A stretch of DNA of 64,000 nt from Bacteroidales bacterium. GTDB taxonomy: Bacteria > Bacteroidota > Bacteroidia > Bacteroidales > UBA12077. Position numbers and translations under genes: made by a program. The DNA is taken from contig DMBU01000060.1 of NCBI GenBank assembly GCA_003446015.1, positions 1-64,000 of the forward strand, written 5' to 3'. This document shows, piece after piece, positions 18,107 through 27,746 of the stretch (positions within the stretch are counted from its first letter, which is position 1; each line of letters starts with the position of its first letter). The notes beneath the pieces are model-generated. The model had not been told where the DNA came from. It made no database searches and saw only the letters and a list, made by a program, of their open reading frames with translations.

Positions 18107-18905
18107 AGAAATAAGTAATAGTTCCTTTTTGATATGCAGGAGCGTCGGGTTTCTTATCGAAATTAGCTTTGAGTGCTGCTTTTTTTGCAGCAGCTAATAA
18201 ATTAGCATCAAGTGTTGTGCTGCCTTTTACTCCGGGAACAGCATCTGTAACACTTCCATATTTATCAACAGTAATCTCAACAACTACTTTTCCTTCAATT
18301 TGGTAGTTATATTCAGGTTTGGGTAATGATTCTGGGTTTCTTCCGGCTAAACTAAAACTCGTGCCATCTGTTCCCATGCTATCTCCCCCTGTATGATTTT
18401 GAGAATCAACAGATCCAGTGGTTGAACCTTGATTATTATCGCCCTGGGTTTCGCCTTCTCCCGAACTGGTATTACTGTTTCTATTTCTTCCCTGGAATAA
18501 AGCTTGTTCATTTACTTTTCTTTCTTCCACAGTTTCTTTAACTTCTTCTTTTATTGTTTCGGGTTTGGTTTCTTTTTTAATTTCTTCTTTCTTTTCTTTT
18601 TTGCCTTGTTCTTTAATTGCAGGAGCTTCTTCGTAATCTTGTGTAACTGTTCCATCATCAGAAGCAGATGTTTCAGGTGTTGCATCCTGACTTTCTACTT
18701 TTGTTTCTTGTTGTACCGATTCAGAATATCTGGGTTCAATTTGTCCCAATCCGTCATCAGAATCTCCAAAATTTATTAAAATTCCTTCTTCCTCAGGCAA
18801 AGGGAGAGGGGTAGAGTATCCAAAAATCATAAAAATAGCAGCAATAACTATATGAAAAATTATTGTACCAATTATGCCCTTTTTATGTTCTTCGTAGTAC
18901 GACAT
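18093..18905 (-). CDS. tonB: TonB-family energy transducer
   Basis: A 270-residue TonB-like protein. One N-terminal transmembrane helix (about residues 10-30) anchors it in the inner membrane. A long periplasmic linker rich in Glu, Lys, Thr and Gln follows (about 50-180), then the C-terminal TonB domain (GKVVVEITVDKYGSV, ending ITYFFRLQ) that contacts outer-membrane receptors. With exbD one base upstream and exbB before it, it forms an exbB-exbD-tonB operon that transfers proton-motive force to outer-membrane transport. It could also act as a TolA-like protein. The stop lies within the convergent TSUP gene. Confidence 0.9.
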   Translation of the reverse strand: MSYYEEHKKGIIGTIIFHIVIAAIFMIFGYSTPLPLPEEEGILINFGDSDDGLGQIEPRYSESVQQETKVESQDATPETSASDDGTVTQDYEEAPAIKEQGKKEKKEEIKKETKPETIKEEVKETVEERKVNEQALFQGRNRNSNTSSGEGETQGDNNQGSTTGSVDSQNHTGGDSMGTDGTSFSLAGRNPESLPKPEYNYQIEGKVVVEITVDKYGSVTDAVPGVKGSTTLDANLLAAAKKAALKANFDKKPDAPAYQKGTITYFFRLQ

Positions 18906-18906
18906 T

Positions 18907-19305
18907 TTATTTTGCTTGCGTTGCTAAAATTAATTTCCACTTATTATCTTTTGCAATGTTCATTATATTTACCATTGCAAAAACGGGTATGTTTTGATCA
19001 CAATGCAAAGATATGGTTGGCTCAACTATATTTTGTGTTGAAAATCTGTGTTGTAATATTCCTTCAATATCTTCGAGAGGAACTTGTGTTGTTTCAATAT
19101 AATAGTTTAAGTTTTCGGTAATTGAGATAGTTGTAACTGCTGATGCTGGTGTTTGATGTGTGCTTTGAGGTAATAACAATTTTAAAGCATTTGGTGCAAT
19201 TAAGGTTGATGTTACCATAAAAAATATCAACAATAAAAACACAATGTCGGTCATTGACGACATGCTGAAATTTGGATTTACTTTACTTCTTCGTTTTAAA
19301 GCCAT
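18907..19305 (-). CDS. exbD: ExbD/TolR-family proton-channel subunit
   Basis: A 132-residue protein with a short cytoplasmic N-terminus, one transmembrane helix and a periplasmic domain. The proton-carrying Asp20 sits at the start of the helix (SMTDIVFLLLIFFMVTS), as in ExbD and TolR. It lies 16 bases after exbB and 1 base before tonB. Confidence 0.93.
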   Translation of the reverse strand: MALKRRSKVNPNFSMSSMTDIVFLLLIFFMVTSTLIAPNALKLLLPQSTHQTPASAVTTISITENLNYYIETTQVPLEDIEGILQHRFSTQNIVEPTISLHCDQNIPVFAMVNIMNIAKDNKWKLILATQAK

Positions 19306-19321
19306 GAGAGATTGATTTTAA

Positions 19322-20020
19322 TTATTCTACGGGTTCGTTAAGAAGATCCATAAATTCGGTTGTATTTGCCTCTAACTGAAACACTACTTTTTCAACTTTG
19401 GCAACAAGAATATTGTATGCCAGGTATGCTAAAATACCAACCATTAATCCTGCAACTGTTGTAACCATAGCTGTATAAATTCCATTTGAAAGTAAACTCA
19501 CATCAATATTATTTCCGGCATTAGCCATATCGTAAAAAGCGCGAATCATGCCCATAACAGTTCCAAGAAAACCAATCATTGGAGCGGCTCCGGAAACAGT
19601 AGCTAGCATGGGTAAACTTTTTTCTAATTTTGAAACCTCGAGATTACCTATGTTTTCTATAGCAACATTAATATCATTTAATGGCCGGCCAATTCGTTGC
19701 AAACCTTTTTCAATCATTCTTGCTACGGGACTATTTGTCGACTGGCAAAGAGCAAGAGCAGAATCGATTTTATCATCGTGAATGTAATCTTTAATTTTAT
19801 TCATGAAATTTATGTCGGTTTGCGATGCGCGCTTTATCGCAAAATACCTGTCGACAAATATATATACTGCAATAACTGATAGAATTGCAATCGGTATCAT
19901 AATCCATCCACCTTTAATGGCTAATTCCCAGTATGATAATTTTAATTCACCCGCTTCAGCAACAGTTGTATTTATGCTGTCATTCAAGTTGATTTGTAAA
20001 AGCATGAATAAGTTATTCAT
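19322..20020 (-). CDS. exbB: ExbB/TolQ/MotA-family proton-channel subunit
   Basis: A 232-residue inner-membrane protein with an N-terminal helix (WIMIPIAILSVIAVYIFVDRYFAI) and a C-terminal pair of helices containing TVSGAAPMIGFLGTVMGMI, the conserved MotA/TolQ/ExbB channel motif. It forms the pentameric motor with ExbD that drives TonB. First gene of the operon, with a candidate -7 box (TACCTTTG on the minus strand) about 70 bases upstream. Confidence 0.93.
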   Translation of the reverse strand: MNNLFMLLQINLNDSINTTVAEAGELKLSYWELAIKGGWIMIPIAILSVIAVYIFVDRYFAIKRASQTDINFMNKIKDYIHDDKIDSALALCQSTNSPVARMIEKGLQRIGRPLNDINVAIENIGNLEVSKLEKSLPMLATVSGAAPMIGFLGTVMGMIRAFYDMANAGNNIDVSLLSNGIYTAMVTTVAGLMVGILAYLAYNILVAKVEKVVFQLEANTTEFMDLLNEPVE

Positions 20021-20090
20021 ATTATTAATGTTTTAGTCTGATTATTTAAACGATTAATTAGATTTAATATTTTAAAAGAAATAAATTAAA

Positions 20091-20098
20091 CAAAGGTA
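20091..20098 (-). promoter_or_regulatory. Candidate -7 box for exbB-exbD-tonB
   Basis: On the minus strand this reads TACCTTTG, an exact match to TAnnTTTG, about 70 bases before the exbB ATG and just after the tamB stop. No clear -33 TTG. Confidence 0.4.
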
Positions 20099-20107
20099 CA
20101 AAAAACA

Positions 20108-23100
20108 TTAATTGCTTTCTGCATCATTTTTCTTCCCTCTAATTTTGTTCCAAAACTTATTAAGTAATTCCGAGAATGAATTAAATTCTTCGCGATAGAA
20201 AATGCCAACACCCTGAGTATAAGGAGTGTCTTCGTAAAGTAATTTATCGTTGGATTCGTTAAAGGCTTTTAATCTTAATTTACCACTTTTATTTAGTTTT
20301 ACGTCAACATTAAAATCACCTACAATATTGCTGGCCTGATCAACGGTTTGTCCTCCATATCCTACGTTCCCATTTATACTAACTCTATCGTCTAAGAGCT
20401 GTGTTGATAAAGCTACTTCAACCTGATCTTTTGAAATCTCATCACCTGGTCGATAATTAACACCAATATCCCATTCATCGCTAATTTGCGATAACCAATG
20501 GCTTAATTGATTGGATAGCAACTCGCTTGTAGTTACAGTTCCTAATCCCGCCGTACTTGTTGTCCCATTTTGATTGCTTTCGGATCCGGTTTGTTCTCTC
20601 ATAAATGAATTTAAAACTAACAAAGAAAGAAACTGTTTATTAAGCTTTTCTTCAGTATTAATTGCATTTCGGACAAGTGTTTTTGATTCTTCGTCGGCTG
20701 TTGGAAGATTAATATCAAAATGAATATTTGGATTCATTAATTTTTCAGTAAGGTAAACCTGGCATTCAACGGGAATTCGTTTTTTGTAATCACCACTTGA
20801 ATAATATGATGTTGTTGAATCAATAAGACTGGTTAAGGTAGTTTTTAAAGCATAAATGGCTTCAACATTTATGTTAGCATCATAAGGTTCTCCGTTCCAT
20901 ATGATATTGCCACCTTGTTTGATTTTAAATTTTTTATTTATCACGTTTTGAAGAGTAAATAAATAATCACCTTCTTCAATAGTATAATCCCCGTACATTT
21001 TAAAATCGTTTTCATTGTCGAGTTCCATTTTGATATTACCTTCACCATTACCTCTAATAATATCTCCAATTTTAGAATCGAAAATTAACTGAGCTTCGGC
21101 ATCTGGTGTAATTTCTAAATCAAGATTTAATCCAAATCCGGAATAGTCAATATTGAAATCAGAAGTACTTGTTTCGGTTTCCTTATTTTTGTTAATAAAC
21201 GTTATAAATCCAGATTGTTCAGTGCTTTGCAATCTGGTTAACGGAATATTTATTTTTGTATCTTTTTCGGTTTTTGCAGAAATGTCAAGGAAAGTTTTTC
21301 CTTTATTACCATTAATATTTACAATGCCTGACATAAATGCTGTTCCGTAGAACGATTCATTATCAGCTCCAGTTGTATTTAGTGCATGTAGATTATTTGC
21401 ATTGATATTAAAATTAAAACTGATTTCTTTTTTAGGTCCAAATTTAACATAACCATTCGTTAGACCCGCATTCCCATATACATCCAGAGCATTAACCTTG
21501 TTAAATTTTAATATGTTATTTTCAACTTGAACCTCAGTTGTAAAATTGTAACGAGTTTTAATGTAGTTAATAGACATGGAAGCATCTTGCAAAAATACAC
21601 TTCCATTAAAGCTTGGCTTGTCTAATGTTCCTGTTAACATTACGCTGCCATCACTAACACCACTTATATTGGAGGCAAAACTATTTAAGTACGGATTTAG
21701 GATATTTAACCCAAGTTTATCTAAAATAATATTAAACATTATATTTTTATTGTTTGGGTAGTAGTAGCCTGATATATTAACAGTTCTTTTAGTATTGAAT
21801 AATGTTGAAGCCTCTAACTGAATGGCTTTGCTTTTCTCGACCCACCGGCTATAAACTTGCATCTGGCCAAATTCTTCTTTATTTAGAACAAGGTCATCAA
21901 TTTCAAGATCGGCATAAAATAAGGGATTGTTAAAAATACTTGAAAAATTAGCTTTGCCATTAATTATACCAGCAAATTCCAATTTCATTTCTTTAGTTAT
22001 AATATTTAGATGAGCAAGGTTTAAATCACCAAAGTCGAAGTATAAAGTGTCGTTTGGATTTTCGGAAACTTTACCGTTAATAATAAAATATTGTTCCCCA
22101 TGATTAATTTTAAAATTACTAAATGCAATTGAAGTTGTATCTATTTTAATTTGTGATTTGTTGATGTACCATAAGGAATCTTTTACAATAACCTGAGAAG
22201 GCAGAATTGTAATTTTAAAAGAAGGATCATCATATGGCTCTTTTTGACTTATAGAAGCTGATGCCAGGATTTTTCCTTTGTATTCAGATGTTTCTGTATT
22301 ACTCCAATCAAATTTAAAATCAATATTATTATTATGGGTTAATGATGTGGTTTTAAAATTTTCAAGTTTGAAATAATTATTTAAAATAAGGCTATTACAT
22401 TTAGTCAGGATAGTGAAAATACTGTCGTTTGAAAATGTGTTAACAGTCAGGTGATTGAAGGTGTGTTTGTTAAATTTGAATTCTTTGGTAAAAGCATTAA
22501 GTAATAGTTTGTTTTGGTTTGCATTATAATTGAATTTAAAAATTGAACTATCACTAAAGGATATATTAGGAATAAAGAATTTACTAATAAGACTGGTCTT
22601 TTTAAGATTCAGATCTAAGGTAAAGCTATTATTATAATCTAATTTTATTGTATCTGTAGAACTTTTTATTAAAGCGGATAAATAGTTATAATATAAATTT
22701 TGTATGGATTGAAACAATGTACTTGATTTATAATGTCCAATTAGTAAAGCATCAATATAATCTGATTTTAATACCAATTTTTGCGAGTCGTTAAATTGTT
22801 CAGAAATGAGACTCAAGGTATCAAAAGTCATTTCTGTATTATATTTAATAAGTTTAGTATTTGAGAAAATAATTTCCCCAATCGCATTATCAATATTTGA
22901 TCCTTCAAAATTTGCCGAAACATCGCAATAAAATCGAGAAGTTGTATCTTTTCTATCAATATTTAAGCCATATAAATTCGTATTTGGAATGCTGGCATTA
23001 AAGTTAAAACTGGGAATTTCTTTTGAAAAATCAACCCCTCCCTTAAAATCGAGATGAATATTTGGATCCGAAATACTAAGAAAACCATCGTAGGTTCTTT

Positions 23101-24541
23101 CCGTTAAGTATCCGTCTAAAACTATATTTTGGTAATTATAATCGTTTATTTGGATACTGTGAATTGTTCCTTTTGTTGTAGCTTTTATTGTTTTATTCGT
23201 ACTGGCAGAACCCTTTATTTGAGCATCCATGCTAATTTTGCCAATTCTTTTAGTACCGCTAACTAATTCTCCAACATTGAAATTACTTGTTTTAAGATTA
23301 CCGCTAAATGCTAAACTTTTTGATGTGTCAGGTCGTAATGAAAGATCTGTGATTACATTGCCTAAGTCGGAAGTAAATTTCCCATTCGTAACAAAATCAT
23401 CATAAAATCCGGAAAAGTTACCTTTGTAACTTATTATACCTAATTTGTTAAAGTTCTCCGGAACATTAATCTCATTTCCCCTTTTTAAGAATTTATTTAT
23501 AATCTCAAAGTCTTTAGCACAGCTGGTTAATTTCTTAAAATCAACAAACATAAACATTTGTTTATAATTGGGTAAGCCATTTAAATTAAAATCAGTGATT
23601 AATTCGGTTTGTTCTCCAACATGAATTTTAAGATTTTTACCTTTAAATGTGCTAAGTTTACTATATGTTCTACCAGAGACAACAGCATTTAATGAGATGT
23701 TCTTAAATATGGGCACAAAAAATCCAATGTCCTTAAAACTAATATTCGATTCCTGTAATGCAAAATCAAGACGAATGTTTTGAGCAAACTTTTCGTATTC
23801 GTCCCAGTCATTCATTCTAAACGAAAGTGAATCTGAGTTTATAAAAGAATTTGACGTACGAATTTTAACATTTTTAAACATCATGTGTTTATCTCCAATA
23901 CTCATGTTAAATTTCATGGAATAAACATTGAATCCGGATTGTTCTTTAAACTTTAGTTTCCTGGTGTAAAAATCTACTACGCCATTCTCAATTTTTAAAT
24001 CACGAATCACTAAATCATCAATATTGCAATACAAATCATTAAAATTAACTCCATAATCGACATCTACTTTGCGAATAGATTTATACCAAAATTTCATTTG
24101 GTGCAGTTCAATATTTTTTAAAGAAATCTTCCATTTTGGTTTATCGGTTGGAATGGAATCTTTTTTTTCAGCACTCCTGATAATAAAAGCCAGATTAATT
24201 GGTTGTAAGGTGTCAAATTTATTTAGATAGAATTTTGCATCATTTAAATTGATATTATTTATATCAATAATTCGGTTTTTTCTGTCAAATTTCTTTAAAG
24301 TGCAAATTATTTCCTTTGAAAAGAGGAGAGTGTCCTGGAGCTGATCTTCTATATACACATTTTTTAAAACAATTCGGTTAAAAAATTTAAAGTACACGCT
24401 TTCAACTTCCAATTTGGCATTTAAATTTTCTGAAACTTCTTTTATTATTTTTTGTGTGAGATAAGTCTGTACTTTACTGCTTTTTAAAACAAAAAATACA
24501 GTTGTTGGCAAAGCAAAAATCACCAACAAGAAAATGATCAA
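20108..24541 (-). CDS. tamB: TamB-like translocation and assembly module protein
   Basis: A very large (1477 residues from the TTG at 24541) beta-rich periplasm-spanning protein. It has an N-terminal membrane anchor (FLLVIFALPTTVFFVLK), long AsmA-like repeats, and a C-terminal DUF490/TamB domain (from about residue 1080, with YGDYTIEEGDYLFTLQNVINKKFKI). TamB-like proteins move phospholipids or help outer-membrane protein insertion. No ATG exists near the 5' end. The in-frame sequence upstream of the TTG reads SIKKIFKI back to a TGA, so translation may begin at an ATT at 24562 to give a conventional MKKIFKI start. No tamA-like gene is next to it. Confidence 0.9.
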   Translation of the reverse strand: MIIFLLVIFALPTTVFFVLKSSKVQTYLTQKIIKEVSENLNAKLEVESVYFKFFNRIVLKNVYIEDQLQDTLLFSKEIICTLKKFDRKNRIIDINNINLNDAKFYLNKFDTLQPINLAFIIRSAEKKDSIPTDKPKWKISLKNIELHQMKFWYKSIRKVDVDYGVNFNDLYCNIDDLVIRDLKIENGVVDFYTRKLKFKEQSGFNVYSMKFNMSIGDKHMMFKNVKIRTSNSFINSDSLSFRMNDWDEYEKFAQNIRLDFALQESNISFKDIGFFVPIFKNISLNAVVSGRTYSKLSTFKGKNLKIHVGEQTELITDFNLNGLPNYKQMFMFVDFKKLTSCAKDFEIINKFLKRGNEINVPENFNKLGIISYKGNFSGFYDDFVTNGKFTSDLGNVITDLSLRPDTSKSLAFSGNLKTSNFNVGELVSGTKRIGKISMDAQIKGSASTNKTIKATTKGTIHSIQINDYNYQNIVLDGYLTERTYDGFLSISDPNIHLDFKGGVDFSKEIPSFNFNASIPNTNLYGLNIDRKDTTSRFYCDVSANFEGSNIDNAIGEIIFSNTKLIKYNTEMTFDTLSLISEQFNDSQKLVLKSDYIDALLIGHYKSSTLFQSIQNLYYNYLSALIKSSTDTIKLDYNNSFTLDLNLKKTSLISKFFIPNISFSDSSIFKFNYNANQNKLLLNAFTKEFKFNKHTFNHLTVNTFSNDSIFTILTKCNSLILNNYFKLENFKTTSLTHNNNIDFKFDWSNTETSEYKGKILASASISQKEPYDDPSFKITILPSQVIVKDSLWYINKSQIKIDTTSIAFSNFKINHGEQYFIINGKVSENPNDTLYFDFGDLNLAHLNIITKEMKLEFAGIINGKANFSSIFNNPLFYADLEIDDLVLNKEEFGQMQVYSRWVEKSKAIQLEASTLFNTKRTVNISGYYYPNNKNIMFNIILDKLGLNILNPYLNSFASNISGVSDGSVMLTGTLDKPSFNGSVFLQDASMSINYIKTRYNFTTEVQVENNILKFNKVNALDVYGNAGLTNGYVKFGPKKEISFNFNINANNLHALNTTGADNESFYGTAFMSGIVNINGNKGKTFLDISAKTEKDTKINIPLTRLQSTEQSGFITFINKNKETETSTSDFNIDYSGFGLNLDLEITPDAEAQLIFDSKIGDIIRGNGEGNIKMELDNENDFKMYGDYTIEEGDYLFTLQNVINKKFKIKQGGNIIWNGEPYDANINVEAIYALKTTLTSLIDSTTSYYSSGDYKKRIPVECQVYLTEKLMNPNIHFDINLPTADEESKTLVRNAINTEEKLNKQFLSLLVLNSFMREQTGSESNQNGTTSTAGLGTVTTSELLSNQLSHWLSQISDEWDIGVNYRPGDEISKDQVEVALSTQLLDDRVSINGNVGYGGQTVDQASNIVGDFNVDVKLNKSGKLRLKAFNESNDKLLYEDTPYTQGVGIFYREEFNSFSELLNKFWNKIRGKKNDAESN

Positions 24542-24634
24542 TATTTTAAATATTTTTTTAATACTTTTGCCCTTTCACGTTCTAACGCAAAAGAACTAAA
24601 AAAAATTATAATTAACTCAAATCTCAGGCAATAA

Positions 24635-25654
24635 ATGAGCATTACAATACTAGGGATTGAATCATCATGTGATGATACTTCTGCAGCAATTATAAAAGAC
24701 GGGTATCTTTTGTCAAATGTAATTGCAAATCAGGATGTTCATAAAGCATTTGGTGGTGTGGTACCTGAATTAGCTTCAAGGGCACATCAGCAGAATATAA
24801 TACCAGTTGTTGATCAGGCTGTTAAGCGAGCAAATATTTCGAAAAATGATATAGATGCAATTGCTTTTACTCGTGGTCCGGGATTATTGGGATCTTTATT
24901 GGTAGGTACTTCTTTTGCTAAGTCATTTTCTTTAGCAATGGATATTCCGTTGGTTGAGGTAAATCATTTGCAAGCTCATATTTTGGTTCATTTTATTAAA
25001 GATATTGAGAAAGATAAAAAAATACCTGAGTTTCCATTCTTATGTTTATTAGTATCGGGAGGGCATACCCAAATTGTTAAAGTTACTAATTACCTGGAAA
25101 TGGAAATTATTGGGCAAACAATTGATGATGCTGCAGGCGAAGCATTTGATAAATGTGCCAAGGCTATTGGATTACCTTACCCCGGAGGGCCACTTATTGA
25201 CAAAAATGCACAACAAGGGAATAAAGATGCTTTTTCGTTTAGCAAACCCCGAATTAAAAATCTTGATTATAGTTTTAGTGGTTTAAAAACTTCATTTCTA
25301 TATTTTATACGCGATAGTATAAAAACTAATCCTGATTTTGTTAAGGAAAATATGTTCGATATTTCTGCAAGTATTCAACATACTATTATTGAGATTTTAA
25401 TGGATAAACTTGAAAAGGCCGTAAAAGGCACTGGAATTAAGCAGATTGCAATCGCTGGGGGTGTTTCCGCAAATTCAGGTCTGAGAAATGCTATTCAGGA
25501 AAGAGCGTTAAATTTGGGATGGGAAACCTTTATTCCTGAATTTAAATTCACTACCGATAATGCTGCCATGATTGCGATAACCGGATATTACAAATATCTA
25601 AATAAAGAATTTGCTAGTCAGGATATTGCTCCATTAGCCAGATTCCCATATTGA
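24635..25654 (+). CDS. tsaD: tRNA N6-adenosine threonylcarbamoyltransferase
   Basis: A 339-residue TsaD/Kae1/Gcp protein that transfers the threonylcarbamoyl group to A37 of ANN-decoding tRNAs, together with TsaB and TsaE (not seen here). Conserved elements are GIESSCDDTSAAI, the metal-binding HLQAH (His111, His115), LVSGGHTQ, and the C-terminal IAGGVSANSGLR and TDNAAMIA. Divergent from tamB with a 93-base shared upstream region, and convergent with the MFS gene at a 4-base gap. Confidence 0.97.
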   Translation: MSITILGIESSCDDTSAAIIKDGYLLSNVIANQDVHKAFGGVVPELASRAHQQNIIPVVDQAVKRANISKNDIDAIAFTRGPGLLGSLLVGTSFAKSFSLAMDIPLVEVNHLQAHILVHFIKDIEKDKKIPEFPFLCLLVSGGHTQIVKVTNYLEMEIIGQTIDDAAGEAFDKCAKAIGLPYPGGPLIDKNAQQGNKDAFSFSKPRIKNLDYSFSGLKTSFLYFIRDSIKTNPDFVKENMFDISASIQHTIIEILMDKLEKAVKGTGIKQIAIAGGVSANSGLRNAIQERALNLGWETFIPEFKFTTDNAAMIAITGYYKYLNKEFASQDIAPLARFPY

Positions 25655-25658
25655 AACA

Positions 25659-26915
25659 TTAAAAAGAAACTGTTTTTTGTTTTTTAGCCCAAAACATTGG
25701 ACTAAAAATAACTAGTATGATAGCAAGCACGGATAATCCAATTCCGATTCCAAATTGATCGGCTATATATCCTAAAACCGGAGCTATTAGTGCTGCAATT
25801 ATACTCTTTGCTTGTGAGTTTGCTGATAGGGCTGTAGCTAATACATCATCGTGATATAATTCACTTACATACGCAACTCCAATTGGATTTCGAAGATTTT
25901 CTATTAGATAAATACCTACATAAAAAAATATGGAGACAAAATAAAATCCATAATGAAAAAATATTCCACTCAGGAATGCTAATATAAAACCAGAAATCAT
26001 AGTATAATTTAAGGACAATTCTATTGTTTTAAGTTTATCCTTTAGCTTTCCGGCTTTGAGTGAAGTATATGAAGTTAAAAGATATATGAAGAAATAAAAT
26101 ACACCAATAAACAGAGCTGAGCGTTGATTGTCTGATAAATAAAGCATAAAAGGGATAGATAAAGCAAACATCTGTATTATAGGTTGTAAATAATCTTTTA
26201 TAGCTCTGTGAAAACCACTGTGAATGGATAGGTTTGCAATAGCCCTAAGAATTTGTGAGTTTTTAAATGAGAAAATAAAATCCTTCAGCACTTTAACCAG
26301 ACTCTCTTTAATATTTTCAGCTTTCAAACTAATACTTTTTCCATTAAGCGATTTAGGATAAGTTGAGATTAGTAGAAGATCGAGAAAATATGGAATTGTT
26401 GAGAAAATAAATATGGATTTAAAATCGCCTGTGTAAAAAACTATTAAGCCCGCAATTAGAGATGAAATTGCAGATCCAATTTGAGACCAGGATCGGGTAT
26501 GTCCATAATAATGAGCGCGTTGATCTCTCCATCCTTTAATTTTTAAGTAATCAAAAATCATTGCTTTATGAGTCCCTGTTCTAAATGCATCCCCAATTGC
26601 ATAAAATATTATGGCCAGAATAAAAATGTAAAAAGAAGAGGATAAAAAGAAGATTAAAAACGAAATGATATAAAATAAAAATGAAATAATAAGAGATCTT
26701 TTACGTCCAAAAACATCAGCAACTACTCCGGAAGGGATTTCTAAAATATTAATAAAAATTTCCCGTATAGCGTATAATGTTCCAATTTGTAAAAAGCTGA
26801 TGTTTTTTTCTAAAAAAAATAGAATCAGGAAAGGTTCAAAAAATCTTAGATTCTTTAAAAAACCATAAAAGCAGAACTTATAATATTGAACGTCTTTAAC
26901 AAATTTAGTTTTCAT
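25659..26915 (-). CDS. Major facilitator superfamily transporter
   Basis: A 418-residue protein with about twelve hydrophobic segments. The MFS loop 2-3 signature is present as GVVADVFGRKRSLI near residue 65. The family is broad and the substrate cannot be read from the sequence; drug, sugar or metabolite efflux are all possible. It is a single gene that ends 4 bases from tsaD, with no room for a terminator. Confidence 0.85.
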   Translation of the reverse strand: MKTKFVKDVQYYKFCFYGFLKNLRFFEPFLILFFLEKNISFLQIGTLYAIREIFINILEIPSGVVADVFGRKRSLIISFLFYIISFLIFFLSSSFYIFILAIIFYAIGDAFRTGTHKAMIFDYLKIKGWRDQRAHYYGHTRSWSQIGSAISSLIAGLIVFYTGDFKSIFIFSTIPYFLDLLLISTYPKSLNGKSISLKAENIKESLVKVLKDFIFSFKNSQILRAIANLSIHSGFHRAIKDYLQPIIQMFALSIPFMLYLSDNQRSALFIGVFYFFIYLLTSYTSLKAGKLKDKLKTIELSLNYTMISGFILAFLSGIFFHYGFYFVSIFFYVGIYLIENLRNPIGVAYVSELYHDDVLATALSANSQAKSIIAALIAPVLGYIADQFGIGIGLSVLAIILVIFSPMFWAKKQKTVSF

Positions 26916-27010
26916 TTTGCTTAAACTTTTTCAATTTGTAATAGTCAATAAAAACCGTACAATATTACTCAAATATAGAAAAAAAGATTTCATGTTTATC
27001 GATAAAAAAT

Positions 27011-27018
27011 TATATTTG
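27011..27018 (+). promoter_or_regulatory. Candidate -7 box for the gene at 27037
   Basis: TATATTTG matches TAnnTTTG exactly, 18 bases before the ATG. The -33 region has only TTT at the right distance. Confidence 0.35.
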
Positions 27019-27036
27019 CCAACTTAAAATTAAATT

Positions 27037-27708
27037 ATGAAAAAAATCTTTATTGCTATTCTTATTAGTTGCTCTTGTTCTTTATTATTTGGTCAAGAAG
27101 GTTTAGAAACAAGGGATGTTTATAAACAGACTTCAGACATAGCGCGTCAAGTACGCATGAATCAAGATACCCAAATTGGAATGAAAAAGAGTAAACTAAA
27201 CTTCTTTCTTGATACAGAATGGAAAGGAGGAGTAATGTTCCAAAAAGATTCTGTGGTATTAAATAATTATTTGTATAGATATAATATTTATACAGATCAA
27301 ATAGAATTGCGTTCTGTTGTTAACCCTAATAAAATTGATATAGTCTCAATAGGATCCCATAAATTTATTTTTATAGAATTCTTTTCGGAAGACAGCATTT
27401 TAAATCAAGGCTATTTTGAACTTTTAATAAACGGGGAATGTAAATTACTTCTTAGAAGAAAAATAAAGTTTATTGAAGGAAGAGATGACATAGATGCATA
27501 TGGTGCAAGCTCTTCAACAAGTATTGGTGAGAGTTTGTTTGTCAAAAAAGGAGATGAACCTGCAGTTTTAATTGAAAAAAGTAAAGAGGATCTAAAGGAA
27601 ATTTTATCAGACAAAAAAGGAGTGGTTGACTATATTGATAAACAGTTAATTATTTTTTTGACAGAAAAAAAGATCAAAGAAATAGTTGAGTATTATAACG
27701 AAATTTAA
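27037..27708 (+). CDS. Hypothetical exported protein
   Basis: A 223-residue protein I do not recognise. It starts with a clear signal peptide (MKKIFIAILISCSCSLLFGQ), so it is periplasmic or outer-membrane associated. The rest is a mix of beta strands and a charged C-terminus with no Cys and no evident catalytic motif. It is monocistronic, with a -7 box upstream and a strong shared terminator downstream. It is divergent from the MFS gene. Confidence 0.8.
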   Translation: MKKIFIAILISCSCSLLFGQEGLETRDVYKQTSDIARQVRMNQDTQIGMKKSKLNFFLDTEWKGGVMFQKDSVVLNNYLYRYNIYTDQIELRSVVNPNKIDIVSIGSHKFIFIEFFSEDSILNQGYFELLINGECKLLLRRKIKFIEGRDDIDAYGASSSTSIGESLFVKKGDEPAVLIEKSKEDLKEILSDKKGVVDYIDKQLIIFLTEKKIKEIVEYYNEI

Positions 27709-27710
27709 TA

Positions 27711-27746
27711 AAAAAGTGGGTCTCAATTTTAAGACCCACTTTTTTA
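27711..27746. terminator. Bidirectional Rho-independent terminator
   Basis: AAAAAGTGGGTCT pairs with AGACCCACTTTTT, with T-runs in both directions. It serves the plus gene ending at 27708 and the minus gene ending at 27744, whose stop codon lies inside the T-tract. Confidence 0.9.
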
